Below, one piece after another: positions 44,898 through 54,485 of a stretch of 64,000 nt of DNA (its first letter is position 1; every line of letters begins with the position of its first letter). Both the position numbers and the translations under genes were made by a program. A model generated the notes under the pieces. It was not told the origin of the DNA and made no database searches. It worked only from the letters and a program-made list of their open reading frames with translations. The stretch is from Thermococcus gammatolerans EJ3 (lineage in GTDB: Archaea > Methanobacteriota_B > Thermococci > Thermococcales > Thermococcaceae): positions 806,001 through 870,000 of the forward strand of contig NC_012804.1 in the NCBI RefSeq assembly GCF_000022365.1, in the 5' to 3' direction.

Positions 44898-46780
44898 CCG
44901 AGAAGTTCGATTACAAAGAGCTCGGCCTTAAGGTCGGCCTTGAGATTCACAGACAGCTCGATACCAAAAAGCTGTTCTCGCCCGTCCCGAGTGAGCTGAC
45001 TGAGAAGGTTGACTTCACCTTTGAAAGGCGCCTCAGACCCACGATGAGCGAGCTCGGCGAGATAGACCCCGCGGCACTTGAGGAGTTCAAGAAGGGAAGG
45101 AAGTACATCTACGAGGGCAACTACGAGCTGAGCGACCTCGTTTACATGGACGAGGAACCGCCGAGGGGGCCTGACAGGGAAGCCCTTGAGGTTACCCTCC
45201 AGATTGCCTACCTGCTGAACGCCAAGCCCGTTGACGAGGTTCACTTCATGCGTAAAATCGTCATCGACGGCTCGAACGTCTCCGGCTTCCAGAGGACGGC
45301 GATAATAGCGCTCGATGGGAAAGTTGACACGCCTTGGGGAAGCGTTGGGATCCCGACGATATGCCTTGAGGAGGACGCCTGCAGAATCGTCGAGAGGAAG
45401 GAGAAGGAGGTAATCTACCGCCTTGACCGCCTCGGTATTCCGCTCGTTGAGATAAGCACGACCCCAGACATACACCACCCGGAGCAGGCCAAGGTGGTCG
45501 CTAAATACATCGGCGATGCCCTGAGGGCAACTCGGAAGGTCAAGCGCGGTCTTGGAACGATAAGGCAGGATTTGAACGTCTCGATTAAAGGTGGCGCCCG
45601 CGTTGAGATTAAAGGTGTGCAGGAGCTCGACATGATTCCGCTCATCATCGAGAGGGAAGTGGAGAGACAGCTCAACTTACTCAAAATCCGCGACGAGCTC
45701 CGCGAGAGGGGCGTTAGGCCCGAGGACATTAAGGAGGAGTTCTACGACGTTACCGACGTCTTCGAGAACACTGAGTCTAAGATAATCGCGCGGACGATAA
45801 AGAAGGGCGGGAATGTTTTGGCCGTCAAACTGCCGAAGTTCAGGGGTTTAATCGGCAGAGAAATCCAGCCCGGCAGGAGGCTTGGCACCGAGATGGCCGA
45901 CAGGGCGAAGAAGTACGTGAAGGGCATCTTCCACATCGATGAATTACCGAATTATGGAATTACAGAAAAAGAGGTTAATGCAGTTATTGAAAAACTCGGC
46001 CTCGGAGAGCTCGACGCCTTCGTGCTGGTTGCCGCCGATGAGGAGACTGCGAAGAAAGCCCTCCGCGAGGTCATCAAGCGCGCAAGGGAAGCTATCGAGG
46101 GCGTCCCAGAGGAGACGAGGAGGGCCCTGCCGGACGGAAACACCCAGTACATGCGCCCGCTCCCCGGAAAGGCGAGGATGTACCCCGAGACTGACATACC
46201 CTCGATTTTCATCCCGCCTGAGGAGAAAGAGAGGATTAAGGCAAACCTCCCAGAGCTCCCGCAGGAGAGGGTCGAGCGCTACGTGAAGGAGTACAGGATT
46301 GACAAGAGCTTGGCCGAGACCCTCGTTAACGACGAGCGCGACGAGCTCTTCGAGGAGCTCGTGAAGAAGGGCGTAAAACCCTCGCTGGCCGCTTCAATCC
46401 TCGTGGTCGTCCTCAAGGGCCTCAAGAAGGAAGTTCCAATTGAAAACATCACGGACGACCACATCAGAGAGGCCTTCCAGCTCTACACCGAGGGCAAGAT
46501 AGCCAAAGAGGCCTTCGAGGAGATATTCAAGGAGCTCGCACTCCACCCGGAGAAGAGCGCCGCCCAGGTGGCAGAGGAGAAGGGACTAACCCTGCTCAGC
46601 GAAGAGGAAGTTGAGCGCATCATAGACGAGGTCGTCCAGCAGAACATCGAGGTCATCAAGGCGAAGGGCATGGGAGCGATGGGCATGATAATGGGAAGGG
46701 CAATGGCGAAGCTTCGTGGAAGGGCCGACGGCAAGCTCGTGAGCACCCTGGTGAGAAGGAAGATTCAGGAGCTGAGCTAA
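44894..46780 (+). CDS. gatE: Glutamyl-tRNA(Gln) amidotransferase subunit E (GatE)
   Basis: A 628-residue GatB-family transamidase. The N-terminal kinase/transamidase core has [20 protein letters not shown] near 12 and [20 protein letters not shown] near 168, with [20 protein letters not shown] near 189. A GAD domain (AspRS-like insert, about 300-410) and the C-terminal helical/YqeY domains end in [20 protein letters not shown]. It amidates Glu-tRNA(Gln) with GatD. ATG 44894 overlaps the vapC stop (ATGA), so expression is coupled to the toxin pair. Confidence 0.96.
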   Translation: MTEKFDYKELGLKVGLEIHRQLDTKKLFSPVPSELTEKVDFTFERRLRPTMSELGEIDPAALEEFKKGRKYIYEGNYELSDLVYMDEEPPRGPDREALEVTLQIAYLLNAKPVDEVHFMRKIVIDGSNVSGFQRTAIIALDGKVDTPWGSVGIPTICLEEDACRIVERKEKEVIYRLDRLGIPLVEISTTPDIHHPEQAKVVAKYIGDALRATRKVKRGLGTIRQDLNVSIKGGARVEIKGVQELDMIPLIIEREVERQLNLLKIRDELRERGVRPEDIKEEFYDVTDVFENTESKIIARTIKKGGNVLAVKLPKFRGLIGREIQPGRRLGTEMADRAKKYVKGIFHIDELPNYGITEKEVNAVIEKLGLGELDAFVLVAADEETAKKALREVIKRAREAIEGVPEETRRALPDGNTQYMRPLPGKARMYPETDIPSIFIPPEEKERIKANLPELPQERVERYVKEYRIDKSLAETLVNDERDELFEELVKKGVKPSLAASILVVVLKGLKKEVPIENITDDHIREAFQLYTEGKIAKEAFEEIFKELALHPEKSAAQVAEEKGLTLLSEEEVERIIDEVVQQNIEVIKAKGMGAMGMIMGRAMAKLRGRADGKLVSTLVRRKIQELS

Positions 46781-46908
46781 AGTTTTAAGTTTCTTTTCTT
46801 ACTTTTCTCTCAATGGTTAAGATGAGTCCTTCAGGGTTCTTCTGGAATGCTTTCATGTTTGCCCTATTAGGTTTTAGGTTTCTCAGGCAAATTAAAGAGA
46901 ACTGGAAT

Positions 46909-46964
46909 GGTCAGAGCATCGGCTCCTCATCACGACTCAGAGTGAGGGAAATTGCTCATCATCC
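46909..46964 (-). ncRNA. C/D box sRNA 3
   Basis: On the minus strand box C ATGATGA (46962-46956), D' CTGA (46940-46937), C' GTGATGA (46933-46927) and D CTGA (46914-46911) occur in order, with short GG/CC closing bases. Guides are GCAATTTCCCTCACT before D' and GGAGCCGATGCT before D. Box sequences are canonical. It lies in the 235-base gap after gatE, antisense to an unlikely short plus-strand frame. Confidence 0.8.
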
Positions 46965-47015
46965 CCGAGGTGGTTTGGGGTTAGGCTTTTAAAAATCTCC
47001 TCCTACCCGTGAAAG

Positions 47016-48080
47016 ATGTTGGCTGAGATCCTCCTCTCCCTCATCCTGCTCTGGGACGGCTACTTCTTCCTCCGCTACCTGCTCAGTCTCAGAAGAGCCT
47101 ATCCCACGCGGGAGTGGAGCCCAATGGTTAGCGTCGTTATTCCCGCATACAACGAGGAGGAGAACATCGAGGATGCGGTTAAGGCTGCCCTCTCCCAGGA
47201 TTACCCAAACTTTGAGGTAATCGTAGTGGACGACGGTAGCACCGATGGAACCTACGAAAAAGCCCTCTCGATCAAGGATGAGAGGCTCAGGGTCATTAGA
47301 ATTAATCATGGAGGAAAAACTAGGGCTTTAAACGTGGGGCTTGAATTCTCCGCTGGAGAAATCATCGTTACAATCGACGCAGATGGTCTCCTTGAGAAAA
47401 ACGCCGTTTCACGGCTTGTTGAGAGGTTTTATTCCGATGACATTGCCGCGGTTGGCGGCCAGGTGAGAGTTCGGGGAGAGACTTTCCTTGAGCTCGCCCA
47501 GGATATTGAGCACCTGAGGATAGCGACTTTCCGAAGGGCTAAGGAGCTTGAGAACCTCAGCCTTGCCCCCGGGCCTATCTCGGCCTTCAGGAAAAGGTCT
47601 CTGCTTAAGATTGGGGGCTTCGTCAATGATCTCGTTGAGGACTATGCAACCACGCTGGCCCTGAAGAAAATCGGGCGGGTGGTTTACGCCCCGGGGGCGA
47701 GGGTGTGGGTTCGAATGCCCTCCGGGTTAGGGGCTCTGTGGAGGCAACGGAGGAGGTGGTTCCTCGGTGACCTGCCGAAACTCTCCTCAAAGCCATTCAA
47801 AGAAAAACTGGTTTTCATTATGAGTGATCTCGTTGCTCTCTTGGACGTTCTCTTCCCCTTGGCCGCGCTTATGGCTGGAAAGTGGTCCTTGCTATTGATA
47901 TTTCTGGTTCTTGAATGGCTCATGATGTATTTGATAGTCAGGGTTGAGGGTGGTATGCTCGTAGAGGTTGCTCTCTTCCCGGTTATTCTGTGGTTCTGGG
48001 CGGCCTTTTATCTCAGTCTGCACATCTACGGCTTAATCCTATATGCCTTCGGAAAGAAGACACCATCGGAGTGGAATTAG
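47016..48080 (+). CDS. GT2 family membrane glycosyltransferase
   Basis: A 354-residue processive-type glycosyltransferase. An N-terminal span (AEILLSLILLWDGYFFLRYL) precedes the GT-A domain with VSVVIPAYNEEENIEDAVKA near 44, VIVVDDGSTDGTYEKALS near 70 (D..D), IVTIDADGLLEKNAVSR (DxD) near 120, LVEDYATTLALKKIGRV (ED) and LWRQRRRWFLGDL (QxxRW) near 245, then three spans at the C-terminus. This is the hyaluronan/cellulose synthase-like pattern; the polymer is unknown. The ATG has GTGAAAG upstream. Confidence 0.9.
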   Translation: MLAEILLSLILLWDGYFFLRYLLSLRRAYPTREWSPMVSVVIPAYNEEENIEDAVKAALSQDYPNFEVIVVDDGSTDGTYEKALSIKDERLRVIRINHGGKTRALNVGLEFSAGEIIVTIDADGLLEKNAVSRLVERFYSDDIAAVGGQVRVRGETFLELAQDIEHLRIATFRRAKELENLSLAPGPISAFRKRSLLKIGGFVNDLVEDYATTLALKKIGRVVYAPGARVWVRMPSGLGALWRQRRRWFLGDLPKLSSKPFKEKLVFIMSDLVALLDVLFPLAALMAGKWSLLLIFLVLEWLMMYLIVRVEGGMLVEVALFPVILWFWAAFYLSLHIYGLILYAFGKKTPSEWN

Positions 48081-48155
48081 CAGAATGGGGGTTAAAAACC
48101 CTTAGTTTAGGAAACTCTTTTTATGGGTTTGCTGGAATTTTTATGGTGAGTCTAA

Positions 48156-48833
48156 ATGAAAACAAAGACATGTGAAGTTGATCTTCCCTATAACTGGGAC
48201 GTGGTCGTTAGAGTAATCAGTAAACCCGAGAAAACGCTTCCTTTCTTCCCCTACTTCGAGAGCATCGAGGGAGACACCGTCAGGTTTAATGTTCCCCGTT
48301 TTATGGCGAAGATAGGCTACGAGTTCAAGCTTAGCGTTGCCGTCCAAGAGAACCGCGCGGTCTATACTTTCACAGGGGACAGGGGCATACTGACAGTAGT
48401 CTTTGAGATGGAGGGGAAGCATTTGAAGGTCATCGCCAGCTGGTCAGGCTTTGCGGAGCTCATCATGGGGAAGCCTCTCCAGAAGTTCGTGAATGGAATT
48501 GCCAACGCTGTGAAGGAGTTCTGTTCCGCAGAGATGTGTCCGCTCACTCTAACCGGTGATGAGGGGTATTTAGATTTTAAAACCGTGTGCTCCCTCTTTA
48601 AGAAAACCGCTATGGAGATGGGCGGTGATTTCTTGGTTGAGTGCACTTCAGAGGACGGTACGGTTTTGAAGGGCAGAGTACACGAGGGAAACCTCGTCGA
48701 AGTTGAGGTTATTGAGCCTTCGGGCAGGAAGACAACGGTTCGGACAGAGATACCGGTTCTTGAAGTTGATGAGGATCTATTCAAGGATCTACCCCTTGAG
48801 AAAAGGTTCAGAATAAGGGTAAAGAGGAACTAG
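48156..48833 (+). CDS. START-like/DUF3211-type protein
   Basis: A 225-residue protein whose first 130 residues look like a SRPBCC/START cavity (KTCEVDLPYNWDVVVRVISK; RFNVPRFMAKIGYEFKLSVA; KHLKVIASWSGFAELIMGKP). The rest is a beta-rich domain (DGTVLKGRVHEGNLVEVEVI). It resembles the DUF3211 group of archaeal proteins; ligand and role are unknown. ATG 48156 has GGTGAGTCTAA. It converges with the HIT gene, overlapping by four bases. Confidence 0.68.
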   Translation: MKTKTCEVDLPYNWDVVVRVISKPEKTLPFFPYFESIEGDTVRFNVPRFMAKIGYEFKLSVAVQENRAVYTFTGDRGILTVVFEMEGKHLKVIASWSGFAELIMGKPLQKFVNGIANAVKEFCSAEMCPLTLTGDEGYLDFKTVCSLFKKTAMEMGGDFLVECTSEDGTVLKGRVHEGNLVEVEVIEPSGRKTTVRTEIPVLEVDEDLFKDLPLEKRFRIRVKRN

Positions 48834-49327
48834 ATGCCCTCTTTTAGTACTTCCCCTATTGCTTTTTTTAGCTCGTCGTAGGCCTCTTGCAGCGACTCTG
48901 GGATAACCTTGGTGTCCGCTATGACGGGCATGAAGTTCGTGTCACCATTCCAGCGCGGCACTATGTGCAGGTGAACGTGGTCGTCAATTCCTGCGCCGGC
49001 GACTCTACCGAGGTTAACGCCCATATTGAAGCCATCCGGGTTCATAGCCTTTTTTATTGCCCTGATCATCAGCTGTGAGAGTTTCATTATCTCAAGCAAC
49101 TCCTCGTCCCTCAAATCCTCCCATCTTCCGATGTGCCGGTAGGGGGCTATCATAACGTGCCCTGGGTTGTAGGGATAGTTGTTCATTATAACGAAGCTGT
49201 GTTCTCCCCTGTAAAGAATGAGCCTTTCCCTGTCGCGGTTTTCTCTTGGAAAGTCGCAGAATATGCAGCCCTTATGCTTGGGGGAGCGTATGTATTCTAT
49301 CCTCCAAGGGGCCCACAGGATCTTCAA
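48830..49327 (-). CDS. HIT family hydrolase
   Basis: A 165-residue HIT protein. CIFCDFPRENRD near 20 is a zinc-binding-like start, RGEHSFVIMNNYPYNPGHVM near 40, and the catalytic histidine triad is DDHVHLHIVPRWNGDTNFMP near 115. The family hydrolyses or phosphorylyses AMP-linked compounds such as Ap4A or AMP-lysine; the substrate is not resolved. The start is TTG 49327 behind GGAGGTGAGAG. Confidence 0.93.
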   Translation of the reverse strand: MKILWAPWRIEYIRSPKHKGCIFCDFPRENRDRERLILYRGEHSFVIMNNYPYNPGHVMIAPYRHIGRWEDLRDEELLEIMKLSQLMIRAIKKAMNPDGFNMGVNLGRVAGAGIDDHVHLHIVPRWNGDTNFMPVIADTKVIPESLQEAYDELKKAIGEVLKEGI

Positions 49328-49360
49328 CCTCTCACCTCCGGAAGGGAATAAATAGAGGGG

Positions 49361-51748
49361 TTAAAAAGTTTCCTGGGATCCGTGAATCCTGCGGAGGAGG
49401 GGAACAACTGCAAAGAGAAGGAAGGTTGCTGGTCCGCAGATTCCGTGAGTGCTCTTTCTGTGAGCTTTGGTCCGGTAGAGTACTATTCCATTTTCAGGAG
49501 AAACTCGGGTGAACTTAACAATGACTTTCGTGCCGTTTGCAGGAAGAATTTTATAGTGTGGTGTGAAAGTGCGCTCCTTCACCATAATGGCCTTCGTCGT
49601 GATGTGGTCGAGTTCCTGATAGTAGGCTTCTTCGTAGAACTTCTCAGGGGAAATCCTGCTGAGGGTCATCTTGGACTCCTGTAACTTGCCGTTTTCGATC
49701 TTCACTCCAATGGCGTCTTTGGATACCTCCACCCAGTTACATTCGGAGAGGGCTGGCGGTTTATTCTGAATCTCCACCTCAATAATTCCGTTTCTGTCGT
49801 ATGCGAGAACCGTGGAGTTAGTAGCTTTGAGAATTCCCAGGAGGGGCCTATAAACTGTTGCCTCCTTCATATTGCCGTTTTTGCCAATCAGAATGATCTT
49901 CGTCTGGTTTATGCCTAAAAACTGGTCGTACTCTTTCGTGAGGATTACCAACAGTCCGGGGGCTTTCGAGATAGAGACGTTCTCTCCCTCGCTGAATCCC
50001 AACGTTTTGACCGTGTACGAGCCGCCGTTTTCTAGGGTTATAAGGCAGAGCATCCCACCACTTTTCACGATTGTGATTACCGTCCCGTTGAAGTGGAAGG
50101 CCTTTAGAATCCTGCCCCCTGATATAGAATATCTCCGGGCGGTCTCAAACTTCTTGTCCTCGATGACTATTAGATACCCGTTGCTCCACAGTATCGTCTG
50201 ATTGTCTTCTCTAATTCCTCCTGTTATGGGCCCCCTGAAAAGTGCCTTCAAAGGCATCACCAACTCTTTGAACTCGCCCGGAGATTCCATAGAATACGGC
50301 CAGTAGGAGGTGTGGAATTTCACGAGTAGCCCATTTCTTGTACCACTGAGAAAGCTTCCTCCAGTGGGATACGGATCAACGGCCTCCCGCTTTCTTGGTG
50401 GCTTATATGATCTCTCGCCCATTAAATCCTCAAGACTTTCGCTCCCGTTATGGGACAGCATAACGTAGACGCTGCCCCCATAAGGGACCATTCCTTCAAC
50501 CACGTGTTCGCTCGGTATCCTGAAGGCGTTCTCAAGGGTTCCGTTGGATGAATAGTGGAGGATATATCCCCACGGCCAGGAGCTCGTCTTTATGTGCACA
50601 CAGTATCCATCGTTGAGAACGATCCTTTCTATGGTGAACCCTTTCAGGAACGTTTTTGCCCATTTCAGTTTCATGTCTTTGGAGAGCATGTAGATGTTTA
50701 TTCCGTCCCGGGATGTTGAAGCGATTGCAATGTTTCCCTTGTACCCGCCTAACTTTCCGGGGTTCCTCTCACCGAGGTAAATGCCTCTTAGGAACTTCCC
50801 CCACTTTGAGAACTCCATGACATAGGTGTCCCCTTTCTCGCTTCTCAGAAGCACTGCGAGGTTCTCATTAGAGAAAGTGATTGACTCAGGGGTCAGAATG
50901 GCGGATTTTTCGTTCTTGGTCTTAACGGAGTACTCAATGCTGAACTCTGTCTGGAGTTCCCTACTGGAGGTTCCCGCTATTATCGGCCCCAATCTCCCTG
51001 GCCGAAGGTCCACAATTCCGAGGGTGCATCCATCACTGGTGGGAACCGTGCCGATTAGGTAAATGAGATCCCCGTTTCCCGCTCCATAAATGCCGGTCAT
51101 CCCTTCAATCTGAGCGCTCCAGTTCAATTTTCCGTTAGGAGCAACAAAAATTATTCTAGTGAAAACGCCTGGGATACTTTTTAGGACGTATATTCCAAAT
51201 GGGGTTGGGATCACGTCAAAGTTTGAACCCAGTTGATTCACTGTTAGAACACTATTTTCCGTTTCAAGTTCCACAGTCCATTCTACACTCAAATCCGGTA
51301 GCAACTGGCTGAGGTACAGGCCGTTTCCAGACCAGAGGACGTATATAAATTTCCCAGATTTGGCCATCCTTATGCCCTTAACGGCCAGATTTATAGTCTC
51401 GGGCTTGGCCGCCTTGAGAATTCCGCCGGTCTCGTTTATCTCGACAACCTCTCCGTCAACTGTGAGCACGTAGAGGTTGCTCCCAAGAGAAACCGCGTCC
51501 TCTGCAATGAAATCCTCGTATCCAATGGCCTTTTGGAGAGTTCCATCATCAGAAACCAGCAAAAGAAGCGTTCCTTGGCCGGAGGTAAGAACTGCAAGAT
51601 TATCCCCGAGTTCGCCCACCCATATTATCTGGTGTTCATATTTAGCGGGGTTCTCAATCGGATGCAGGGAGCGTGCATTAACACTTGGAATAAGTGTCAC
51701 AAATACAATCAGAACCCACGCAATAGCCGTTACTCTCTGTCTTCTCAT
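49361..51748 (-). CDS. Large secreted propeller protein with CGP-CTERM anchor
   Basis: A 795-residue surface protein. Signal peptide (TAIAWVLIVFVTLIPSVNA) then repeated blades of the type LGDNLAVLTSGQGTLLLLVS, GSNLYVLTVDGEVVEINETG and GKFIYVLWSGNGLYLSQLLP. Many NxS/T sites suggest glycosylation. The C-terminus CGPATFLLFAVVPLLRR plus IHGSQETF is a CGP-CTERM with an unusual 8-residue extension beyond the basic residues. ATG 51748 has GGTGGGAATT; a frame open to 51817 is unsupported. Confidence 0.85.
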   Translation of the reverse strand: MRRQRVTAIAWVLIVFVTLIPSVNARSLHPIENPAKYEHQIIWVGELGDNLAVLTSGQGTLLLLVSDDGTLQKAIGYEDFIAEDAVSLGSNLYVLTVDGEVVEINETGGILKAAKPETINLAVKGIRMAKSGKFIYVLWSGNGLYLSQLLPDLSVEWTVELETENSVLTVNQLGSNFDVIPTPFGIYVLKSIPGVFTRIIFVAPNGKLNWSAQIEGMTGIYGAGNGDLIYLIGTVPTSDGCTLGIVDLRPGRLGPIIAGTSSRELQTEFSIEYSVKTKNEKSAILTPESITFSNENLAVLLRSEKGDTYVMEFSKWGKFLRGIYLGERNPGKLGGYKGNIAIASTSRDGINIYMLSKDMKLKWAKTFLKGFTIERIVLNDGYCVHIKTSSWPWGYILHYSSNGTLENAFRIPSEHVVEGMVPYGGSVYVMLSHNGSESLEDLMGERSYKPPRKREAVDPYPTGGSFLSGTRNGLLVKFHTSYWPYSMESPGEFKELVMPLKALFRGPITGGIREDNQTILWSNGYLIVIEDKKFETARRYSISGGRILKAFHFNGTVITIVKSGGMLCLITLENGGSYTVKTLGFSEGENVSISKAPGLLVILTKEYDQFLGINQTKIILIGKNGNMKEATVYRPLLGILKATNSTVLAYDRNGIIEVEIQNKPPALSECNWVEVSKDAIGVKIENGKLQESKMTLSRISPEKFYEEAYYQELDHITTKAIMVKERTFTPHYKILPANGTKVIVKFTRVSPENGIVLYRTKAHRKSTHGICGPATFLLFAVVPLLRRIHGSQETF

Positions 51749-51889
51749 AATTCCCACCGTTGTTAGTACTATGGATGACCTTAAAAAACTTTCCAAAATC
51801 AGAATGTTAGGCCTCAACTTTTAAACATAATCAGAATGTCCCACGGATTACAGTTGACCAGAAAACTGTGAATTGCTGCCCAATAAAGC

Positions 51890-51967
51890 TGGTGGGCCCG
51901 CGGGGCTTCGAACCCCGGACCTCCGCCTCGTGAGGGCGGCGTCATAACCAGACTAGACCACGGGCCC
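51890..51967 (-). tRNA. tRNA-Val (CAC)
   Basis: A 75-base cloverleaf plus encoded CCA. Acceptor GGGCCCG/CGGGCCC, D-arm GTC...GAC, anticodon stem CCGCC/GGCGG around the loop CTCACGA with anticodon CAC, T-arm CGGGG/CCCCG with TTCGAAG. Discriminator A and genomically encoded CCA. No intron. A TATA element (TTATAAATT, 51994-52002) lies about 30 bases upstream. Confidence 0.97.
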
Positions 51968-51993
51968 GCCCGGTTATTGGAGGAAAGGCCGGG

Positions 51994-52002
51994 TTATAAA
52001 TT
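51994..52002 (-). promoter_or_regulatory. TATA box of tRNA-Val
   Basis: AATTTATAA on the minus strand is about 27-35 bases upstream of the tRNA 5' end, the normal distance. Confidence 0.5.
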
Positions 52003-52052
52003 TTTCGTCGCAGGGCCTCAACTTTTTAAACATTCCTCCACAACTTCATCCG

Positions 52053-53048
52053 ATGCTCGCCGTTAGAGTCCCCAAGAGAGAGGCAGAAAAAGCGCGGAGG
52101 AAGCTCATCGAACTCGGCGTTCTGGCGAAGGGATACGCCGTCAGGCGGGAGGGTGAGTTCGTTCTGTTCCCCGTGACTGAAGAAGTAGAGGGCTTCGAGC
52201 TGGTCGAGGCCGAGTTCGAGAGGCTTGAGAGGAGACCCCACAGCTACCGCGAGGTCGTTGAAGTCCCGGATAGTGTTAAACCGCTCCTTCCAAGTTCCTT
52301 CGACGTAATCGGGGACATCGCGATAATCGAGCTCCCCGACGAGCTGATGCCCTACGGGAAGGCAATCGGCGAGGCAATTCTCAAAGTCCACAAGCACATC
52401 AAAGCAGTCTTCGCCAAGGGAAGTAAAGTCGAGGGAGAATACCGCGTTAGAGAGTTAATCTACCTTGCTGGGGAGAAAAGAACCGAAACCCTCCACCGCG
52501 AGAACGGGATAAGGCTCAAGCTCGACGTTGCCAAGGTCTACTTCTCCCCCCGCCTTGCCACAGAGAGGATGAGAATTTTTAAGAAGACAAGGTCTGGAGA
52601 GGTCGTCTTCGACATGTTCGCCGGCGTCGGGCCGTACTCAATCCTCCTCGCGAGGAAGGCGAAGCTCGTCTTCGCCTGTGACCTGAATCCTTGGGCAATC
52701 CGCTACCTTGAGGAGAACATCAGGCTGAACAAAGCTCACAACCTCGTCCCAATCCTTGGGGACGTCAGGAAAGTTGCCGGAAAGCTCAAGGCTGACCGCG
52801 TCATAATGAACCTCCCCAAGTTCGCAGATAGGTTTTTGAGAGAGGCCATGCTTAGCGTCAGGTCCGGCGGGATAATCCACTACTATGGCTTTTCCCCGGA
52901 GGAAGACCTCTACTCGGAGCACGAGGCGAGGATTAAGGCCGTCGCGCGGGAGCTGGGCTTCTCGGTCGAGTTCCTTGAGCGGAGGAAAGTCCGCCCCTAC
53001 GCGCCGAGGCAGTTCAACATCGCGATTGACTTTAGGGTTCTGAAGTGA
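52053..53048 (+). CDS. trm5: tRNA (guanine37-N1)-methyltransferase Trm5
   Basis: A 331-residue class I methyltransferase that methylates G37 next to the anticodon. D1-like N-terminal domain, then YFSPRLATERMRIFKKTRSG near 167, SAM site VVFDMFAGVGPYSILLARKA near 188, catalytic NLPKFADRFLREAMLSV near 249 and FSVEFLERRKVRPYAPRQFN near 303. NLPK and the length favour Trm5 (type b) over TYW2. The TATA-like CTTTTTAAA at 52022-52030 lies 23-30 bases before the ATG, so the mRNA is leaderless. Confidence 0.91.
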   Translation: MLAVRVPKREAEKARRKLIELGVLAKGYAVRREGEFVLFPVTEEVEGFELVEAEFERLERRPHSYREVVEVPDSVKPLLPSSFDVIGDIAIIELPDELMPYGKAIGEAILKVHKHIKAVFAKGSKVEGEYRVRELIYLAGEKRTETLHRENGIRLKLDVAKVYFSPRLATERMRIFKKTRSGEVVFDMFAGVGPYSILLARKAKLVFACDLNPWAIRYLEENIRLNKAHNLVPILGDVRKVAGKLKADRVIMNLPKFADRFLREAMLSVRSGGIIHYYGFSPEEDLYSEHEARIKAVARELGFSVEFLERRKVRPYAPRQFNIAIDFRVLK

Positions 53049-53149
53049 TGTTTCGTATGGAAAACGGGACTTTAAAAGCAGGTGTTTTCCCGATAAAACA
53101 CCCTTAAGGTTATAAAAACGGAAAGATTGAAGATGACAGAGGAGTCGGT

Positions 53150-54475
53150 TCACTTCCCCGCTATCCTGACGTTCTCGAACCTTATGAAGGGCGTCGTCAT
53201 GGTGTTCATAAAGGGCATCACGGTCTGCTCCCTGCTCACCTCGCTCGCCTGCCTGAGGAGCTCGTAGACGTTGCCAGCGATGAGGAAGACGCTCGAGCCG
53301 ACGACTTCCCCGTCCTCGATGAGGAAGGCAGGGTTGGCAGTTACGGCGAAGTTTCCGTTGTCGGGGTTGCTGGAGTGTGCGCCCTGGAAGCCGTCCACGA
53401 AGTAGCCCCTGTCGATTTCGGCTATCATATCCTCAAGGGAGCGCTTGCCCTTCTCAATAACCACGTTGTGGAAGCCGATGTTAATTCCGCCACTTCTCAG
53501 GTCGCGCTTCCCGTTTCCGGTGCTCTCGGTTCCGTAAACCTTCGCCCAGTAGTTGTCCCAGACGAATCCCCTGAATGTTCCGTTTTCAATGAGGACGTTC
53601 TTCCTCGTCGGAACACCCTCGCCGTCCGCTATGACGGGCTCAAGCGACAGCTCGTGGAACGGGTCGTCGTACATCGTGAGGACGTCGCTCGCAATCTTCT
53701 CGCCTACCTTGCCAGCTAAGGGCGTGGTTTCCTTGACCAGGCGCTCACCGCTGAAAGCAGGGAGGAGCGCGTAGCTGAAGAGGCCTGCAATCGCCCAGGG
53801 GCCGAGGATTATCGGAACCTCCTCGTTCCTGCTCGGCTTGACGCTGTAGGCCCACTTGACCTTCTGGACGGCCTTCTCGACAACCCCCTCAACGTCGAGG
53901 TTTAGGTCACGCTTCGCGTCGAAGTCGAAAATTCCAGGCGTCACAACGCCTTCCTTCCTGCCTACGAGCTCAACGAAGAAGAACGCCGCGCCTCCCTCCT
54001 GGAAGACGTCTATTCCATGGGAGTTGACGACGTGCCTTTCCTCCCAGCTGACGCCACCTTCTCCGCCGGCGACGACGGCGTTCGGCTCTTTCTCGCGGGC
54101 GAGCTTTATAGCCCTGACGAGCATCTCGACGAGAACGTCCGGCGAGGCCTCCTTCAGCTCGTAGTTGGGCTTCGGCGCCTCCCTGTATTTCCCCGGCTCC
54201 GGCAGTGAGAGCCACTTCTCGTCCCTGCTGTTGAGCCTCGCCATCTTCGCGGCCTGCTCTATCGCTTCCTTAACGCGCTTCTCCTCGTCGCTGTCCACTA
54301 TAGCTAAACCGAGGCGCTTGTCCTTTATACCGCGGATTATCGTTACGGCCCCGCTCCTCGTAGAGGCCATCGAAATCTCGTTAAGCTCGACGCTCGCGCT
54401 GACCTCCCTCGAGCGGTAAACTGCAATCTCAACCTCATCGAAGAGCTTCTCAGCGTAGCGTATGAGGTTCTCCAT
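53150..54475 (-). CDS. PmbA/TldE-like metalloprotease-family protein
   Basis: A 441-residue partner of TldD. It lacks the HExxH motif, as expected of the TldE/PmbA half, and has VAGGEGGVSWEERHVVNSHG near 145, DLRSGGINIGFHNVVIEKGK near 315 and GAHSSNPDNGNFAVTANPAF near 360. With TldD it forms a heterodimeric protease that processes unfolded peptides or antibacterial peptides such as microcins in bacteria; the archaeal substrate is unknown. ATG 54475 with GAGGTGGTGACG, 10 bases after tldD. Confidence 0.9.
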   Translation of the reverse strand: MENLIRYAEKLFDEVEIAVYRSREVSASVELNEISMASTRSGAVTIIRGIKDKRLGLAIVDSDEEKRVKEAIEQAAKMARLNSRDEKWLSLPEPGKYREAPKPNYELKEASPDVLVEMLVRAIKLAREKEPNAVVAGGEGGVSWEERHVVNSHGIDVFQEGGAAFFFVELVGRKEGVVTPGIFDFDAKRDLNLDVEGVVEKAVQKVKWAYSVKPSRNEEVPIILGPWAIAGLFSYALLPAFSGERLVKETTPLAGKVGEKIASDVLTMYDDPFHELSLEPVIADGEGVPTRKNVLIENGTFRGFVWDNYWAKVYGTESTGNGKRDLRSGGINIGFHNVVIEKGKRSLEDMIAEIDRGYFVDGFQGAHSSNPDNGNFAVTANPAFLIEDGEVVGSSVFLIAGNVYELLRQASEVSREQTVMPFMNTMTTPFIRFENVRIAGK

Positions 54476-54485
54476 CGTCACCACC

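Noticed and set aside
46814-46987. 57-codon plus-strand frame after gatE
   Set aside because: Low-complexity hydrophobic start without ribosome-binding site; the same bases contain a canonical C/D box sRNA on the minus strand.
51841-51890. CAGTT/AACTG stem downstream of tRNA-Val as a terminator
   Set aside because: Weak five-base stem without a T-run; archaeal termination does not need it.
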